A DNA stretch of 30,715 nucleotides from JBHIBC01 sp046758905 (GCA_046758905.1 JBHIBC010000031.1:1-30715), one strand, 5' to 3'. Counted from the stretch's first letter, positions 8,315 to 16,445 are shown. Made by a program: numbers and translations. Notes: generated by a model from the sequence alone, not told the origin.

Positions 8315-9166
8315 TCACTCGTCCAAGGGGGCGCGCGGGAGGAGGTACGGGGCGCCGCTCGAGGGGTCCTTCAGGATCGTCACATCGGTCCCGTAGGCCC
8401 GGCGGATGGCGTCCCGGGTCAGCACCGACCAGGGAGGCCCGTCGCCGGCCACCCGCCCCTCATGCAGGAGGAGGAGGCGCGAGCCGAACCGTGCGGCCAG
8501 GTTGAGGTCGTGGCTGATCGCCACGATCGTCAGACCGCGGTCGCGGTTCAGGCGGAGCAGGGTCGCCCCGATCCGCAGGCGGTGCTTCAGATCGAGAAAC
8601 GCCGTCGCCTCGTCCAGCAGGAGCACGCGCGGCTCCTGCGCCAAGGCGCGCGCGACGAGGACGCGCTGGCGCTCGCCGCTGCTCAGCTCGCGCAGCGGCC
8701 GATCCTCCTGCCCTTCGAGCGCCAGCTCGCGCAGGGCGTCGCGGGCGACCGAGAAGTCGCGCCGGCCCTCGAGCCCCAAGAGCCCCAGATGCGGCGCCCG
8801 GCCCATGAGGACCATCTCGAGGACGGTGAAGTCGAACAGCACGCTGCTCTCCTGCGGGACGACCGCGATCATGCGCGCCCGGTCCCTAGGGCGCAGGGAT
8901 CGGGTCGGGCGTCCGGCCAGCATCGCCTCCCCTCCCTGCGGCGCGAGCGTCCCGCTCAGGATGCGGAGCAGGGTCGTCTTGCCGGACCCGTTGGGGCCGA
9001 TCAGGGCGATGAATTCCCCCTCCCGGACCGACAGGCTCAGGCCGTCGAACAGGGGCGCGGGAGCTCCGGGGTAGCGGAAGGCCAGATCGCGCACCGCCAG
9101 TGCCGGCGGCGTGCGGTGCGCCCCGTCGCCGGGCCGGGGGGGCCGGCCGCCGCCCGGGTCAGTCAA
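8315..9166 (-). CDS. FecE/BtuD/HmuV-type ABC transporter ATPase
   Basis: ATP-binding subunit (283 residues) of an iron-siderophore, haem or cobalamin type importer. All motifs are present: Walker A GPNGSGKTT (57-65), Q-loop PQESS (about 104-108), signature LSSGERQ (161-167), Walker B LLLDEAT (182-188) and the switch His in ISHDLNLAA. The family usually has DEPT after Walker B; here it is DEAT, a tolerated change. The start is a TTG that overlaps the permease stop by 8 nt, so translation is coupled to the permease. The first 20 or so residues are Gly/Pro/Arg-rich and precede the conserved core, so a later start is possible. It belongs with the FecCD permease. It could also energise the ZnuB-like permease, which has no ATPase here, but the families differ and that would be unusual. 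Confidence 0.93.
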   Translation of the reverse strand: MTDPGGGRPPRPGDGAHRTPPALAVRDLAFRYPGAPAPLFDGLSLSVREGEFIALIGPNGSGKTTLLRILSGTLAPQGGEAMLAGRPTRSLRPRDRARMIAVVPQESSVLFDFTVLEMVLMGRAPHLGLLGLEGRRDFSVARDALRELALEGQEDRPLRELSSGERQRVLVARALAQEPRVLLLDEATAFLDLKHRLRIGATLLRLNRDRGLTIVAISHDLNLAARFGSRLLLLHEGRVAGDGPPWSVLTRDAIRRAYGTDVTILKDPSSGAPYLLPRAPLDE

Positions 9167-10193
9167 AGTAGGTCATCCCCCGGTGCCGGCGGTACAGCCA
9201 CAGGAACAGCGGCCCGCCGCACAGGACGGTGAGCACTCCGACCGGAAGCTCGGTCGGCGCCATCAGGGTGCGGGCCGCCGTGTCGGCCACCATCAGGAAG
9301 ATCGCCCCGGTGAGCGCGGAGGCCGGGACCAGCAGGCGGTGGTCGGGGCCGAAGACGAGCCGCGCGGAGTGCGGCACGATGAGCCCGACGAAGCCGATGA
9401 GCCCGGTGACCGAGACCACGGCGGCGACCACCAGGGAGGCGACCAGGATGGCGGCGACCCGCACCCGCTCGACCTGGACGCCCAGCGTGCGCGCCACCTC
9501 CTCGCCGGCGCTCAGGACGTTGAGCGGGCGGCCGAGCGCCCACAGTCCGGCGACGCCTAGGACCAGCACGACGGCGAGCAGGCCGATCAGCCGGTAGCTC
9601 TCGGTCGGGACGTTCCCGACCATCCACATCATCACGCCCTGGATCCGGGTGAACTCGACGGCGGTCTCGATGAACAGGATGAGCCCCAGGTAGATGGCGT
9701 TCATGACGACCCCGATCAGGAGCATCGGATAGGAGGCGATCCGGCCGCGCACGCTCGCCAGCAGCACGATGATCGCCAGGGTGGCGACGGCGCCCAGGAA
9801 GGCGGCTACCTCCCGCACCGGCAGCGCCGGAAGCAGCGCCGGCAGCCCGGCCGCGGTGACGGCGATGGCGGCCAGCGCGGCGCCCCCGGAGATCCCAAGG
9901 ATGTACGGGTCCGCGAGCGGGTTGCGGAGCACCGCCTGGAACGCGGTGCCGGCCGCGCCCAGTGCGGCTCCCGCGATGGCGGCCAGCAGCAGCCGCGGCA
10001 TCCGCACCCGGAGGATCATCACCGCCGCCATGTCGCGCGCCCGCTCGTCGGCGCCACCGCCGGCGCCTCGCAGCAGGTCGATCGCGGTGTAGCCGCTGCT
10101 GCCGATGCTGGCGCAGACCGCCAGCGCGACCAGCAGGACGGCGGTCAGGGCCGCGAGGGACAGCAGCAGGCCGCGGGCGTTCAGGGGGGGCAT
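9159..10193 (-). CDS. FecCD/BtuC-type ABC transporter permease
   Basis: Inner-membrane permease of 344 residues with about ten hydrophobic spans, of the FecCD family that imports ferric siderophores, haem or vitamin B12. Characteristic segments are RMPRLLLAAIAGAALGAAGTAFQAVLRNPLADPYILGISGGAA near the N-terminal third and the conserved GLIGFVGLIVPHSARLVFG and LTGAIFLMVADTAART stretches further on. The length matches the family. It is followed directly by its ATPase with an 8-nt overlap. No binding protein and no TonB-dependent receptor lie next to it, so the substrate cannot be assigned. The promoter would lie in the 122-base divergent spacer shared with the tldD-like gene, but I see no clear minus-strand signal there. 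Confidence 0.93.
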   Translation of the reverse strand: MPPLNARGLLLSLAALTAVLLVALAVCASIGSSGYTAIDLLRGAGGGADERARDMAAVMILRVRMPRLLLAAIAGAALGAAGTAFQAVLRNPLADPYILGISGGAALAAIAVTAAGLPALLPALPVREVAAFLGAVATLAIIVLLASVRGRIASYPMLLIGVVMNAIYLGLILFIETAVEFTRIQGVMMWMVGNVPTESYRLIGLLAVVLVLGVAGLWALGRPLNVLSAGEEVARTLGVQVERVRVAAILVASLVVAAVVSVTGLIGFVGLIVPHSARLVFGPDHRLLVPASALTGAIFLMVADTAARTLMAPTELPVGVLTVLCGGPLFLWLYRRHRGMTYFD

Positions 10194-10247
10194 GGCCGCC
10201 GATCGTACCGCAACTGCGGATCGCCGACGCCCCGGCGGCCGCTCTCC

Positions 10248-10277
10248 TTGACAGCGCGGAGGAGAGTCCCCTAGCCT
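10248..10277 (+). promoter_or_regulatory. Putative sigma70-type promoter of the TldD/TldE operon
   Basis: A perfect -35 box TTGACA (10248-10253) is followed after 18 bases by TAGCCT (10272-10277), which keeps the key TA...T of a -10 box. Transcription would start near 10284, about 30 bases before the ATG at 10316. The box sits in the divergent spacer between the FecCD permease and the TldD-like gene. Confidence 0.5.
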
Positions 10278-10315
10278 TCCGGCCGGACGTCGGCGCCGTC
10301 CGGGGGAGCCGCGAC

Positions 10316-11704
10316 ATGTCGATCCTGTCTCAGATCGATCCTCGCTGCCTGCGCAGGCTCGCCGCCGCGATGGTCGCCCGCCCGGGCGAGTACGCCGACC
10401 TCTTCCTCGAGCGCACGGCCCACGCGGTGGTGCTGCGGGACGGCAGATCGGGCGTGACGACTTGGCACGGGGCCTCGGAGGGCGCGGCGGCGCGCTGGCT
10501 GGAGGCCGCGACCGAGCGCCAGATCTCGACCGGGAGCCTGCGTGAGGAGGCGCTGCGCGCGCTGGTCCGGCGCGAGGCGCCAGGTCTCGAGTCCGATCCG
10601 GCGCCGCGGCCCGGCACGGCGGACGGCCCGCCGGAGGTGGCGGCGCTCGCGGGAGAGGTCGCCCGCTACCTCGAGGATGTCGAGGCCGCCGCTCTGGCCG
10701 GGGCGAGAGAAGGGGCGCTGTTCAGCGCCCGCGCGGAGGTGCGCTTCCAGAGGATTGCGGTCGCCACCTCCGAGGGCGAGGTGGCGGAGGACGGGCGGCA
10801 CTGGATCGCCTTCACGGCGCGACTCGGCGCGCTCCGGGCCCCGGCGGGCACTCCGGCCCGCGGCGTCTGTGAGGGCGGCGGCGGGCGCGACCTCGGTCGG
10901 CTGCGCGAGCTCCACCCGCCCTCCAGCGTGGGCGCGGCGATGGCACGCTCCCTCCGCGAGATGGAGGAGGCCGCGCCGGCGCCGTCCGGCGAGACGAGCA
11001 TCGTCCTGGCCCCCGGGGCGGGAGGGATCTTCTTCCACGAGTCATGCGGGCACGCGCTGGAGGCGGACAGCGCCCTGCGGGGGCGCTCCGCCGTGGTCGA
11101 GCTTCTCGGGGAGAGGGTCGGCCCGCAGGAGCTGACGCTCGTCGACGACCCGACCGTTCCGGGCCTAGCCGGGTCGTTCCGCATCGACGACGAGGGATGG
11201 CCGGCCGGGCGTAACGTGCTGATCGATTCGGGCCGGCTGGTCGGGCTCATGCTCGACCGTGCCACCGCCCTGCGCGCCGGGATGCCGCCGACCGGCAACG
11301 CGCGCCGCGAGTCGTACCGCGATCGGCCGCTGCCGCGCATGACCAACACCTTCCTGTGCGACGGGCCGCACCCGCCGGAGGAGATCCTCGCCAGCGTGCG
11401 GCGCGGGGTCTACGTCGCCGAGCTGGGGAACGGGGAGGTCGACACCGCCAGCGGGGACTTCTCGTTCCGCGTCCGCCGCGCCTACCTAATCGCCGGGGGC
11501 CGCGCCGTGGCGCCGATCGGGCCGGCGATCATCTCGGGCAACGGGGTGAGAGCCCTGAGGGGGATCCGGATGATCGGCCGCGACCTGTGCTTCGATCCGG
11601 GGACGGGCGAGTGCGGCAAGGAGGGGCAGCGTGCGCGCGCGGCGGTGGGGCAGCCGACGCTCCGCGTGGACGGTCTCGCGATCCGGCCGGAGGGCGGCGC
11701 TTGA
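10316..11704 (+). CDS. tldD: TldD-like metalloprotease subunit
   Basis: Predicted zinc protease subunit of 462 residues in the TldD/PmbA family. With its partner it forms a TldD-TldE complex known to trim microcin B17 leader, degrade CcdA and process other unfolded peptides inside the cell. The zinc site is visible as HESCGH (His241, Glu242, His246) followed by ALEAD, and the third ligand as Cys433 in GTGECGKEGQ, matching the HExxxH...C arrangement of this family. The start at ATG 10316 leaves a complete N-terminal domain and a GGGGG run as a possible ribosome site. Upstream in-frame extension exists but overlaps the divergent promoter region. Its stop overlaps the next start as TTGA. No obvious peptide precursor gene is next to it. 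Confidence 0.92.
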   Translation: MSILSQIDPRCLRRLAAAMVARPGEYADLFLERTAHAVVLRDGRSGVTTWHGASEGAAARWLEAATERQISTGSLREEALRALVRREAPGLESDPAPRPGTADGPPEVAALAGEVARYLEDVEAAALAGAREGALFSARAEVRFQRIAVATSEGEVAEDGRHWIAFTARLGALRAPAGTPARGVCEGGGGRDLGRLRELHPPSSVGAAMARSLREMEEAAPAPSGETSIVLAPGAGGIFFHESCGHALEADSALRGRSAVVELLGERVGPQELTLVDDPTVPGLAGSFRIDDEGWPAGRNVLIDSGRLVGLMLDRATALRAGMPPTGNARRESYRDRPLPRMTNTFLCDGPHPPEEILASVRRGVYVAELGNGEVDTASGDFSFRVRRAYLIAGGRAVAPIGPAIISGNGVRALRGIRMIGRDLCFDPGTGECGKEGQRARAAVGQPTLRVDGLAIRPEGGA

Positions 11705-13179
11705 GCGACGCTGCCGAGGTGGAGGCCATCCTCCGGGCGGCCCTCGCCGGCGGCGCGGCGGAGGCGGAGGTGTTCGTCAAGACGACTCGCGGCCGGCGCG
11801 TGGTGCTCGAGCCCGCCGGCGCCGCCGGCTCGCGGCCGCGCGTCGCGCTCGCGCTCACCGAGGAGCGCGGGGTCGCGGTGCGCGTCCGGGACGGGCGGGG
11901 CCGGTGGGGCTTCGCGTGGCGCTCGCCCGCCCCCCGGGAAGCCCTCCGGGGGCTGGTCGCGGAGGCGCTCGCGGCCGCCTCCGGGGCGTCGGCGCGTTCC
12001 GACCCCGACCATCCGGGGGAGGCCCCGTGCGCCGCGCCGACCGACGCCGCGGCGCCCGCCGGGGAGCCGACGCCATCGGCGTCCGCTCCGGTCGGCCTGC
12101 GGATCCACGATCCCCGCGTCGACGCCGCCCCGGACGCGCGGATCGTCGAGCTGCTGGAAGAGGCGGCCGACGCCGCCGCCGCGGTCGCGGGCCGGAGCGG
12201 GGCGGTCGACCGGCTCATGCTGAGCGCGGCGTCGTCGCGGATCCGCCTCGCCAATTCTCGCGGCTTCCTCGGGGAGTACGACAGGAGCCCGGCGCTGCTG
12301 TCGGTCGCCATGGCTCCCGGCGGGCCGGGGCCCGGAGCGGTGCTGGAGGAGCGCTCGTCCTGCGTTCTCGCCGATCTCGACCCCCGCGCCTGCGGCGCGG
12401 AGGCGGCGCGTCGCTGGCTGCCGGCCCGTCCGGCGGAGCCGCCGCTCGAGCCCGAGACGGTGCTGATCCTGGAGCCCCGCGCCGCGGCCTCGTTGGTCTC
12501 CGCGCTCGTCCCGTGGGTGCTGGCGGGGGGGGACGGGTCGCTCGGCCGGGCGCCCTCGCTCCTGCAGGCGTCCCGAGGCGAGCGCGGCGGACTGACGATC
12601 GCCGACGACGGCCGGCTTCCGGGCATGGTCGGAAGCGCCCCCTTCGACGGCGTCGGGCGCCGCACGGGGCGAACCGTCCTCGCCTCGGGGGGCGTGGTAC
12701 GGGGACGTCTGTGCGCCGAGAACGGCAACGTCGTCCGGCCCTCGGTGCGCGAGCCGCCCTGCGTCGGGCCGACCAACCTGCTCGCGGAGGGCCGGGCCGG
12801 AGCCTCGCTCGAGGATCGGTCCGGGACGTTCCTGAGGGCCGCGGTGGCGCGCTTCACCGCCGGCCCGACCTCGCGCCTGAGGGTCCTGCGGGGCGAGTGG
12901 TGCCGCGACGGGGAGCCGGTGTCGGCCGCCGACGGCCTGCTGTGGGAAGGACCCATCGGGAGGATCCTCGGCGGCGTGACGGCGGTCGGGACAGACCGGC
13001 GGTTCTTCCACCTCGGGCTGCCGATCGGGACGGGATCGATCCGGATCGAGGCCCTCGGGCCCTGGATCGTGGAGGCGCGCAGACCTCGCGCCGGCGCCGC
13101 GCCGGTCCGCCGATCCGGCGCGCTCCCCCGTGATGCCCCGCCCATGGTCGCCGGCCGGCCGGCGGATCAGGGGGGGTAG
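11701..13179 (+). CDS. tldE: TldE/PmbA-like partner of the TldD protease
   Basis: Second subunit (492 residues) of the TldD/TldE protease. It aligns in plan with PmbA/TldE: an N-terminal domain with a surface strand region, then a C-terminal part with the conserved SAPFDGVGRRTGRTVL and PTNLLAEG segments. It ends in a GRILGGVTAVGTD... and LPIGTGSIRIE region. The HExxxH metal motif of TldD is absent, as expected for the non-catalytic partner. The start is a TTG at 11701 that overlaps the tldD stop by four bases (TTGA), a strong sign of translational coupling and equal dosage. A long Ala/Pro/Gly-rich insert (about residues 100-135) looks disordered. The gene ends 13 bases inside the convergent kinase gene. 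Confidence 0.87.
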   Translation: MSDAAEVEAILRAALAGGAAEAEVFVKTTRGRRVVLEPAGAAGSRPRVALALTEERGVAVRVRDGRGRWGFAWRSPAPREALRGLVAEALAAASGASARSDPDHPGEAPCAAPTDAAAPAGEPTPSASAPVGLRIHDPRVDAAPDARIVELLEEAADAAAAVAGRSGAVDRLMLSAASSRIRLANSRGFLGEYDRSPALLSVAMAPGGPGPGAVLEERSSCVLADLDPRACGAEAARRWLPARPAEPPLEPETVLILEPRAAASLVSALVPWVLAGGDGSLGRAPSLLQASRGERGGLTIADDGRLPGMVGSAPFDGVGRRTGRTVLASGGVVRGRLCAENGNVVRPSVREPPCVGPTNLLAEGRAGASLEDRSGTFLRAAVARFTAGPTSRLRVLRGEWCRDGEPVSAADGLLWEGPIGRILGGVTAVGTDRRFFHLGLPIGTGSIRIEALGPWIVEARRPRAGAAPVRRSGALPRDAPPMVAGRPADQGG

Positions 13180-14186
13180 GAGAGGATGAACTCCTCCAGG
13201 ATCGCGTAGATCGGGTGGTACAGGCGACGTCGTGTGAGGCAGCGCCGGATGAGCCGGATGGCCCGCGGGATGTACGAGAGGTAATCGCGCCGGAGGCGGA
13301 CGGCCGTCTGATACGCGAAGGTCCCCAGATCCTTGATGTTCCGCTGCAGCGCCATCAGGTCGAGGTCGCTGCGGAATTCCTCCGTCCCGAGCCCGAGCCT
13401 TCCGGCCAGGTAGCCGGCCAGCTCGTCCGCCAGGCGCTCATCCAGATCGAGGGACGAGTCCCGGAGCAGCGAGGCGGCGTCGTAGGTGTACGGGCCCATC
13501 CGGGCGTCCTGGAAATCGATCAGGTGGATCCGTCCCCGTCGCACCATCAGGTTGCGGGACTGGAAGTCGCGGTGGCAGTAGACCCGCGGCTGCCGGTCGC
13601 ACCTTGCGGCCAGATCGGTGTAGAAGGCGCGCAGGACCGCGCTCTCCCCCGGCGAGGGCCGCATCCCCCGCAGGCGGTGGACGAAGTGGTGGTGGAAGTG
13701 GTCGAGCTCGAGCAGGAACCGCTCGCGGTCGAGGGCGTGCCGCGCGGCGAAATCCCCCGGCCGGAGAGCCCGGCTCCCTTTCACCTGGAGCAGGGCGATC
13801 AGGTCGCATGCCTGTCTGTACAGGCGGCGGCGCTGCCGCGCGGCGGCCCGCCCGGGGCGGGCCAGATGCCTCTGCAGGGTCGTCTCGCCCAGATCGCCGA
13901 CCACGACCACCCCCGCCGCGTCATCCGAGCCGAGAAGCCTCGGCACCGGCGCGCCGATGGCCCTCAACACGCGGTAATTGCTGTACAGGGGTGAGGAAGG
14001 GTCCAGGGGCTCGGGATGGAGCATCAGGACGGCGGCCCCGCGGGCCCCGCGCGCGCGCAGGAAGCGACGCGTCGAGGCGTCGCCGCTCAGCTCGGTGAGC
14101 CGATACCTCCGCCCGACGGTCCGCCGCAGGATGGCGGACGCCCGGGCTCCGATCCGGGCGGCGAAGGGGTCGCGATCGGCCCTCAC
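13167..14186 (-). CDS. AmgK-like amino-sugar kinase (APH fold)
   Basis: A 339-residue kinase of the aminoglycoside-phosphotransferase superfamily that resembles AmgK, the kinase making MurNAc/GlcNAc 1-phosphate in cell-wall recycling. It has a nucleotide-binding N-lobe with SGDASTRRFLR (about 34-44). The catalytic loop is YCHRDFQSRNLM (203-214; Asp207), and the metal-binding Asp224 is in HLIDFQDARMGP. The HRDFQSRN variant is typical of AmgK rather than of antibiotic-resistance enzymes. The start is GTG at 14186, one base after the stop of the nucleotidyltransferase gene. AmgK normally works with MurU, a uridylyltransferase, to bypass de novo UDP-MurNAc synthesis. The gene ends 13 bases into the convergent tldE-like gene. 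The sugar substrate is inferred from the family and neighbour, not seen. Confidence 0.78.
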   Translation of the reverse strand: MRADRDPFAARIGARASAILRRTVGRRYRLTELSGDASTRRFLRARGARGAAVLMLHPEPLDPSSPLYSNYRVLRAIGAPVPRLLGSDDAAGVVVVGDLGETTLQRHLARPGRAAARQRRRLYRQACDLIALLQVKGSRALRPGDFAARHALDRERFLLELDHFHHHFVHRLRGMRPSPGESAVLRAFYTDLAARCDRQPRVYCHRDFQSRNLMVRRGRIHLIDFQDARMGPYTYDAASLLRDSSLDLDERLADELAGYLAGRLGLGTEEFRSDLDLMALQRNIKDLGTFAYQTAVRLRRDYLSYIPRAIRLIRRCLTRRRLYHPIYAILEEFILSYPP

Positions 14187-14187
14187 C

Positions 14188-15285
14188 TCAGATGCTCGCG
14201 ACGTAGCAGCTGCCGAGCCTCTCGACTAGGTCCTTGCGCCCCTGGTACCCCTCGACGCGGAGGACGATCCTGTCCGACAGGCTGAGCCCGTCCGGGACGA
14301 GGACGCCCGACGTGACGATGCACCCCGAGAGCCTGGCGCCGTCTCCGATCCGGGCGCCGTCCCAGACGATCGTCGAGCGCAGCGCGCAGCTCGTGCCGAT
14401 TCTGGCCTGCTTGCCGATCACCGCGCCTCCCTGGAGGGAGCACCTCCGTCCGATGACGGTCCCCCGGCCGACCAGGACCGGCGGCTCGAGCAGCGTGCCG
14501 GCGGGAAGGACGACCTGATCGAGGTAGACGCCCTCGGCGACCTGCCGGGAGAGGAGCGAAGGGTCCATGCGCTCCCGCAGCATCGCGATCTGCCCCTCGA
14601 GGTAGTGCCGCGGCGTCCCGAACTCCCTCCAGAAGCCGGAGTGGACGTGCCCCCTGATCTCCCTGCCGGCGCCGATCAGTGCCGGGTAGATGTCGCGGTT
14701 GATCTCGACCCTGCCCCTGTCCGGGATCGCGTCGAGGATCCCGGGGTGCAGGACGTGGACCCCCGTGAAGAGATACCGGCCGGCGCGGGGATCCGCGTCG
14801 CGCCCGGGCCGGCCAGCGATCCGCTGGATCCGGCCGTGTGCTCCCATCTCGACCACGCCGTAGTCGGTGTCGGGGGCGAGCGGCGCCAGCACCATCGTGG
14901 CCAGGGCGTTCGACTCCCGATGCTTCCTGACCGCGGCCCGCAGGTCGCAGTCGGTGCTGAAATCACTGTTGATCATCAGGAAGTGCTCGGCGTCCCGGAA
15001 ATGCGCCTCCGCTCTCTTGAGCCCGCCGGCGGTGCCCAGGATGGAGATCTCCTCCGAGTAATGCACCCTCAATCCCACCCGGCTGCCGTCGCCGACAACG
15101 GCCCGGATCGACTCGGGGCTGTGGTGCAGGTTGATCACGACCTCGCGGACGCCCTGCCGGCGGAGATAGTCGAGGGTGTGGACGATGATCGGGCGATTGA
15201 GCAGGGGTAGGGACGGCTTAGCGCGACCATCGGTGAGCGGCCTCATCCTCTCGCCGCTGCCGGCCGCGAGGAGCATGCATTTCAT
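14188..15285 (-). CDS. Sugar-1-phosphate nucleotidyltransferase with left-handed beta-helix (MurU-like)
   Basis: Nucleotidyltransferase of 365 residues that activates a sugar 1-phosphate with an NTP. The Rossmann-like catalytic domain (1-240) begins MLLAAGSGERMRPLTDGRAKPSLPL, the usual GxGxRxxPLT...KP signature. It also has ILGTAGGLKRAE and an INSDF metal-binding region. The C-terminal part (about 255-345) carries hexapeptide repeats such as LVGRGTVIGRRCSLQGGAVIGKQARIG, indicating a left-handed beta-helix. The classic MurU is shorter and lacks this helix, so the enzyme also resembles mannose-1-phosphate guanylyltransferases and other NDP-sugar synthases. The directly following AmgK-like kinase makes a MurU-type job in peptidoglycan recycling the most likely one. 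The AT-rich 163-base spacer upstream probably carries its promoter. Confidence 0.8.
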   Translation of the reverse strand: MKCMLLAAGSGERMRPLTDGRAKPSLPLLNRPIIVHTLDYLRRQGVREVVINLHHSPESIRAVVGDGSRVGLRVHYSEEISILGTAGGLKRAEAHFRDAEHFLMINSDFSTDCDLRAAVRKHRESNALATMVLAPLAPDTDYGVVEMGAHGRIQRIAGRPGRDADPRAGRYLFTGVHVLHPGILDAIPDRGRVEINRDIYPALIGAGREIRGHVHSGFWREFGTPRHYLEGQIAMLRERMDPSLLSRQVAEGVYLDQVVLPAGTLLEPPVLVGRGTVIGRRCSLQGGAVIGKQARIGTSCALRSTIVWDGARIGDGARLSGCIVTSGVLVPDGLSLSDRIVLRVEGYQGRKDLVERLGSCYVASI

Positions 15286-15406
15286 TATGCTATTTCACCA
15301 TACGTCGGCGGGACGACATCCATCGCGGCGCCCGACCGCTGAACGTTGCGGAAAACATGGCCATGGAAACCCCTGGTGATGGGAGGGGACAATTATTGAG
15401 ATAACA

Positions 15407-15419
15407 GCAACCGCGTTGC
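15407..15419 (-). terminator. Weak hairpin with U-rich tail after the CYTH gene
   Basis: On the minus strand a 5-bp inverted repeat (GCAAC and GTTGC, 3-base loop) is followed by TGTTATCT. It sits 30 bases after the CYTH stop codon and before the nucleotidyltransferase gene. The stem is short, so this is only a possible terminator. The surrounding 163-base spacer (15286-15448) is the most AT-rich part of the window; I see no other clear site in it. Confidence 0.25.
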
Positions 15420-15448
15420 GGCGACCGGAAACGCCGCGCGCCTCGGTT

Positions 15449-16027
15449 TCACTCGCCGGCCCCGCTCCGTTCGTCCGGGAACAACATGTCCCTCACCGGC
15501 AGGCCCTTCTCGGTCTGATGCTCCCTGTACAGGGCGAAGTAGCTCTTGGCGATGTATTCCGAGGGGGAGAAGCCGAGGCGGCCGGCGAGATCATCGATCG
15601 CGGGACGGGGCCCCTCGATCTCGAGAAAGGTCCCGATCGGCGTCTCGTCGATCGTGACCATCAGGTCCGAGTAGGCGTAGACCGTCCGTCGCTTCTGGTA
15701 TCGGAACAGCGGCCGCAGCCCGAGCCGGCCGATGATGGTTGCCAGCGTCTCGGCGTCGCCTACGCTGACCTCCATCTCGTCGCGGACCTTGGCACCTCCC
15801 TCCACGCGGCCGCCCTCCTTGTAGGTCAGGACCGACCCGCGGCTCCGGGTTCGGACCCGCAGCATGGCGCCCCGGGTCTTGAGGGCGAAATCGGCGAAGT
15901 CGTACAGCTGGTTGTCCTCGAACTCCCGGGGGTGCAGGAGCCTGGCGCCTATGGCCTCGAGGCGCGCCCCGATCGCTGAAGGTCCGGGAAGCCGTACCTT
16001 CACCTCGATCTCTGTCTTCCTGCCCAT
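15449..16027 (-). CDS. CYTH-domain triphosphate-tunnel protein
   Basis: Protein of 192 residues with the CYTH fold, shared by class IV adenylate cyclases (CyaB), thiamine triphosphatases and inorganic triphosphatases. The N-terminal ExExK motif (Glu6, Glu8, Lys10 in TEIEVKV) that defines the family is present. Further charged tunnel residues follow: Arg in AMLRVRTR, Lys in LTYKEG, Glu in DEMEV, FRYQKRRTVY, and the late DETPIGTFLEIEG block. The substrate is a triphosphate, but ATP, thiamine triphosphate and PPPi cannot be told apart by eye. In many bacteria such proteins act as triphosphatases. The ATG at 16027 is preferred because it places the ExExK motif near residue 6. An earlier Met at 16090 would put it in a low-complexity region overlapping the next gene's promoter. 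It looks monocistronic. Confidence 0.85.
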   Translation of the reverse strand: MGRKTEIEVKVRLPGPSAIGARLEAIGARLLHPREFEDNQLYDFADFALKTRGAMLRVRTRSRGSVLTYKEGGRVEGGAKVRDEMEVSVGDAETLATIIGRLGLRPLFRYQKRRTVYAYSDLMVTIDETPIGTFLEIEGPRPAIDDLAGRLGFSPSEYIAKSYFALYREHQTEKGLPVRDMLFPDERSGAGE

Positions 16028-16122
16028 CGGCTCAACATTACCACAAGCGGATCCGCGGCGGCGCGGTGGCGCCCTCCGGTCCGGGCACACTGCGGCCGGT
16101 TCGGCGGGCCGACATCGGCCGA

Positions 16123-16151
16123 TTGACAGACGTCCCGCGGGTGGCTACCGT
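16123..16151 (+). promoter_or_regulatory. Putative sigma70-type promoter of the six-cysteine small protein
   Basis: TTGACA (16123-16128), a 17-base spacer and TACCGT (16146-16151) form a good sigma70 match with a perfect -35 and optimal spacing. Transcription would start about 15-20 bases before the GTG at 16176. The box lies in the divergent spacer shared with the CYTH gene. Confidence 0.55.
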
Positions 16152-16175
16152 GAGGTCCGTCAGGGAGCCGCAAAG

Positions 16176-16445
16176 GTGCGAAGAACGACCCGGGCCACGA
16201 TCGTCTTTCTGGCCCTGATCATCGCGATCGTCGTCTACCGGAGCATGACGATCACGGGGTACGAGTGCGAGGTCTGCCTCACCTTCCGGGGGACGACCGT
16301 CTGCCGCACCGCTGCGTCCGGGACGCGCGAGACCAGCATCGAGAGTGCCGTCACCAGCGCCTGCGGCACGCTGGCCTCGGGCATGACCGAATCGATCCGC
16401 TGTCAGAACACCGAGCCCGAGAGCGTCACCTGCGAGCGGAGGTAG
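16176..16445 (+). CDS. Small six-cysteine membrane-anchored protein of unknown function
   Basis: An 89-residue protein starting at GTG, with an AGGGAG ribosome site 8 nt upstream and a good promoter further up. A short basic n-region (RRTTRAT) leads into one hydrophobic helix (about 8-22), either a membrane anchor or an uncleaved signal. The rest is a small exported domain with six cysteines (31, 34, 43, 63, 76, 86), including a CxxC, plus GTTVCRTAAS and ACGTLASGMTESIRCQN segments. This suggests disulfides or a metal/cofactor site. I do not recognise the family by name. The longer open frame upstream is only a chance extension. The gene overlaps the end of the convergent Fe-S metallochaperone gene by 20 bases. 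A link to metal handling is possible from position alone. Confidence 0.72.
   Translation: MRRTTRATIVFLALIIAIVVYRSMTITGYECEVCLTFRGTTVCRTAASGTRETSIESAVTSACGTLASGMTESIRCQNTEPESVTCERR

Noticed and set aside
15286..15448. Promoter for the nucleotidyltransferase gene in the AT-rich spacer
   Set aside because: The spacer is AT-rich, but I could not find a -35/-10 pair with acceptable spacing on the minus strand, so I do not annotate one.
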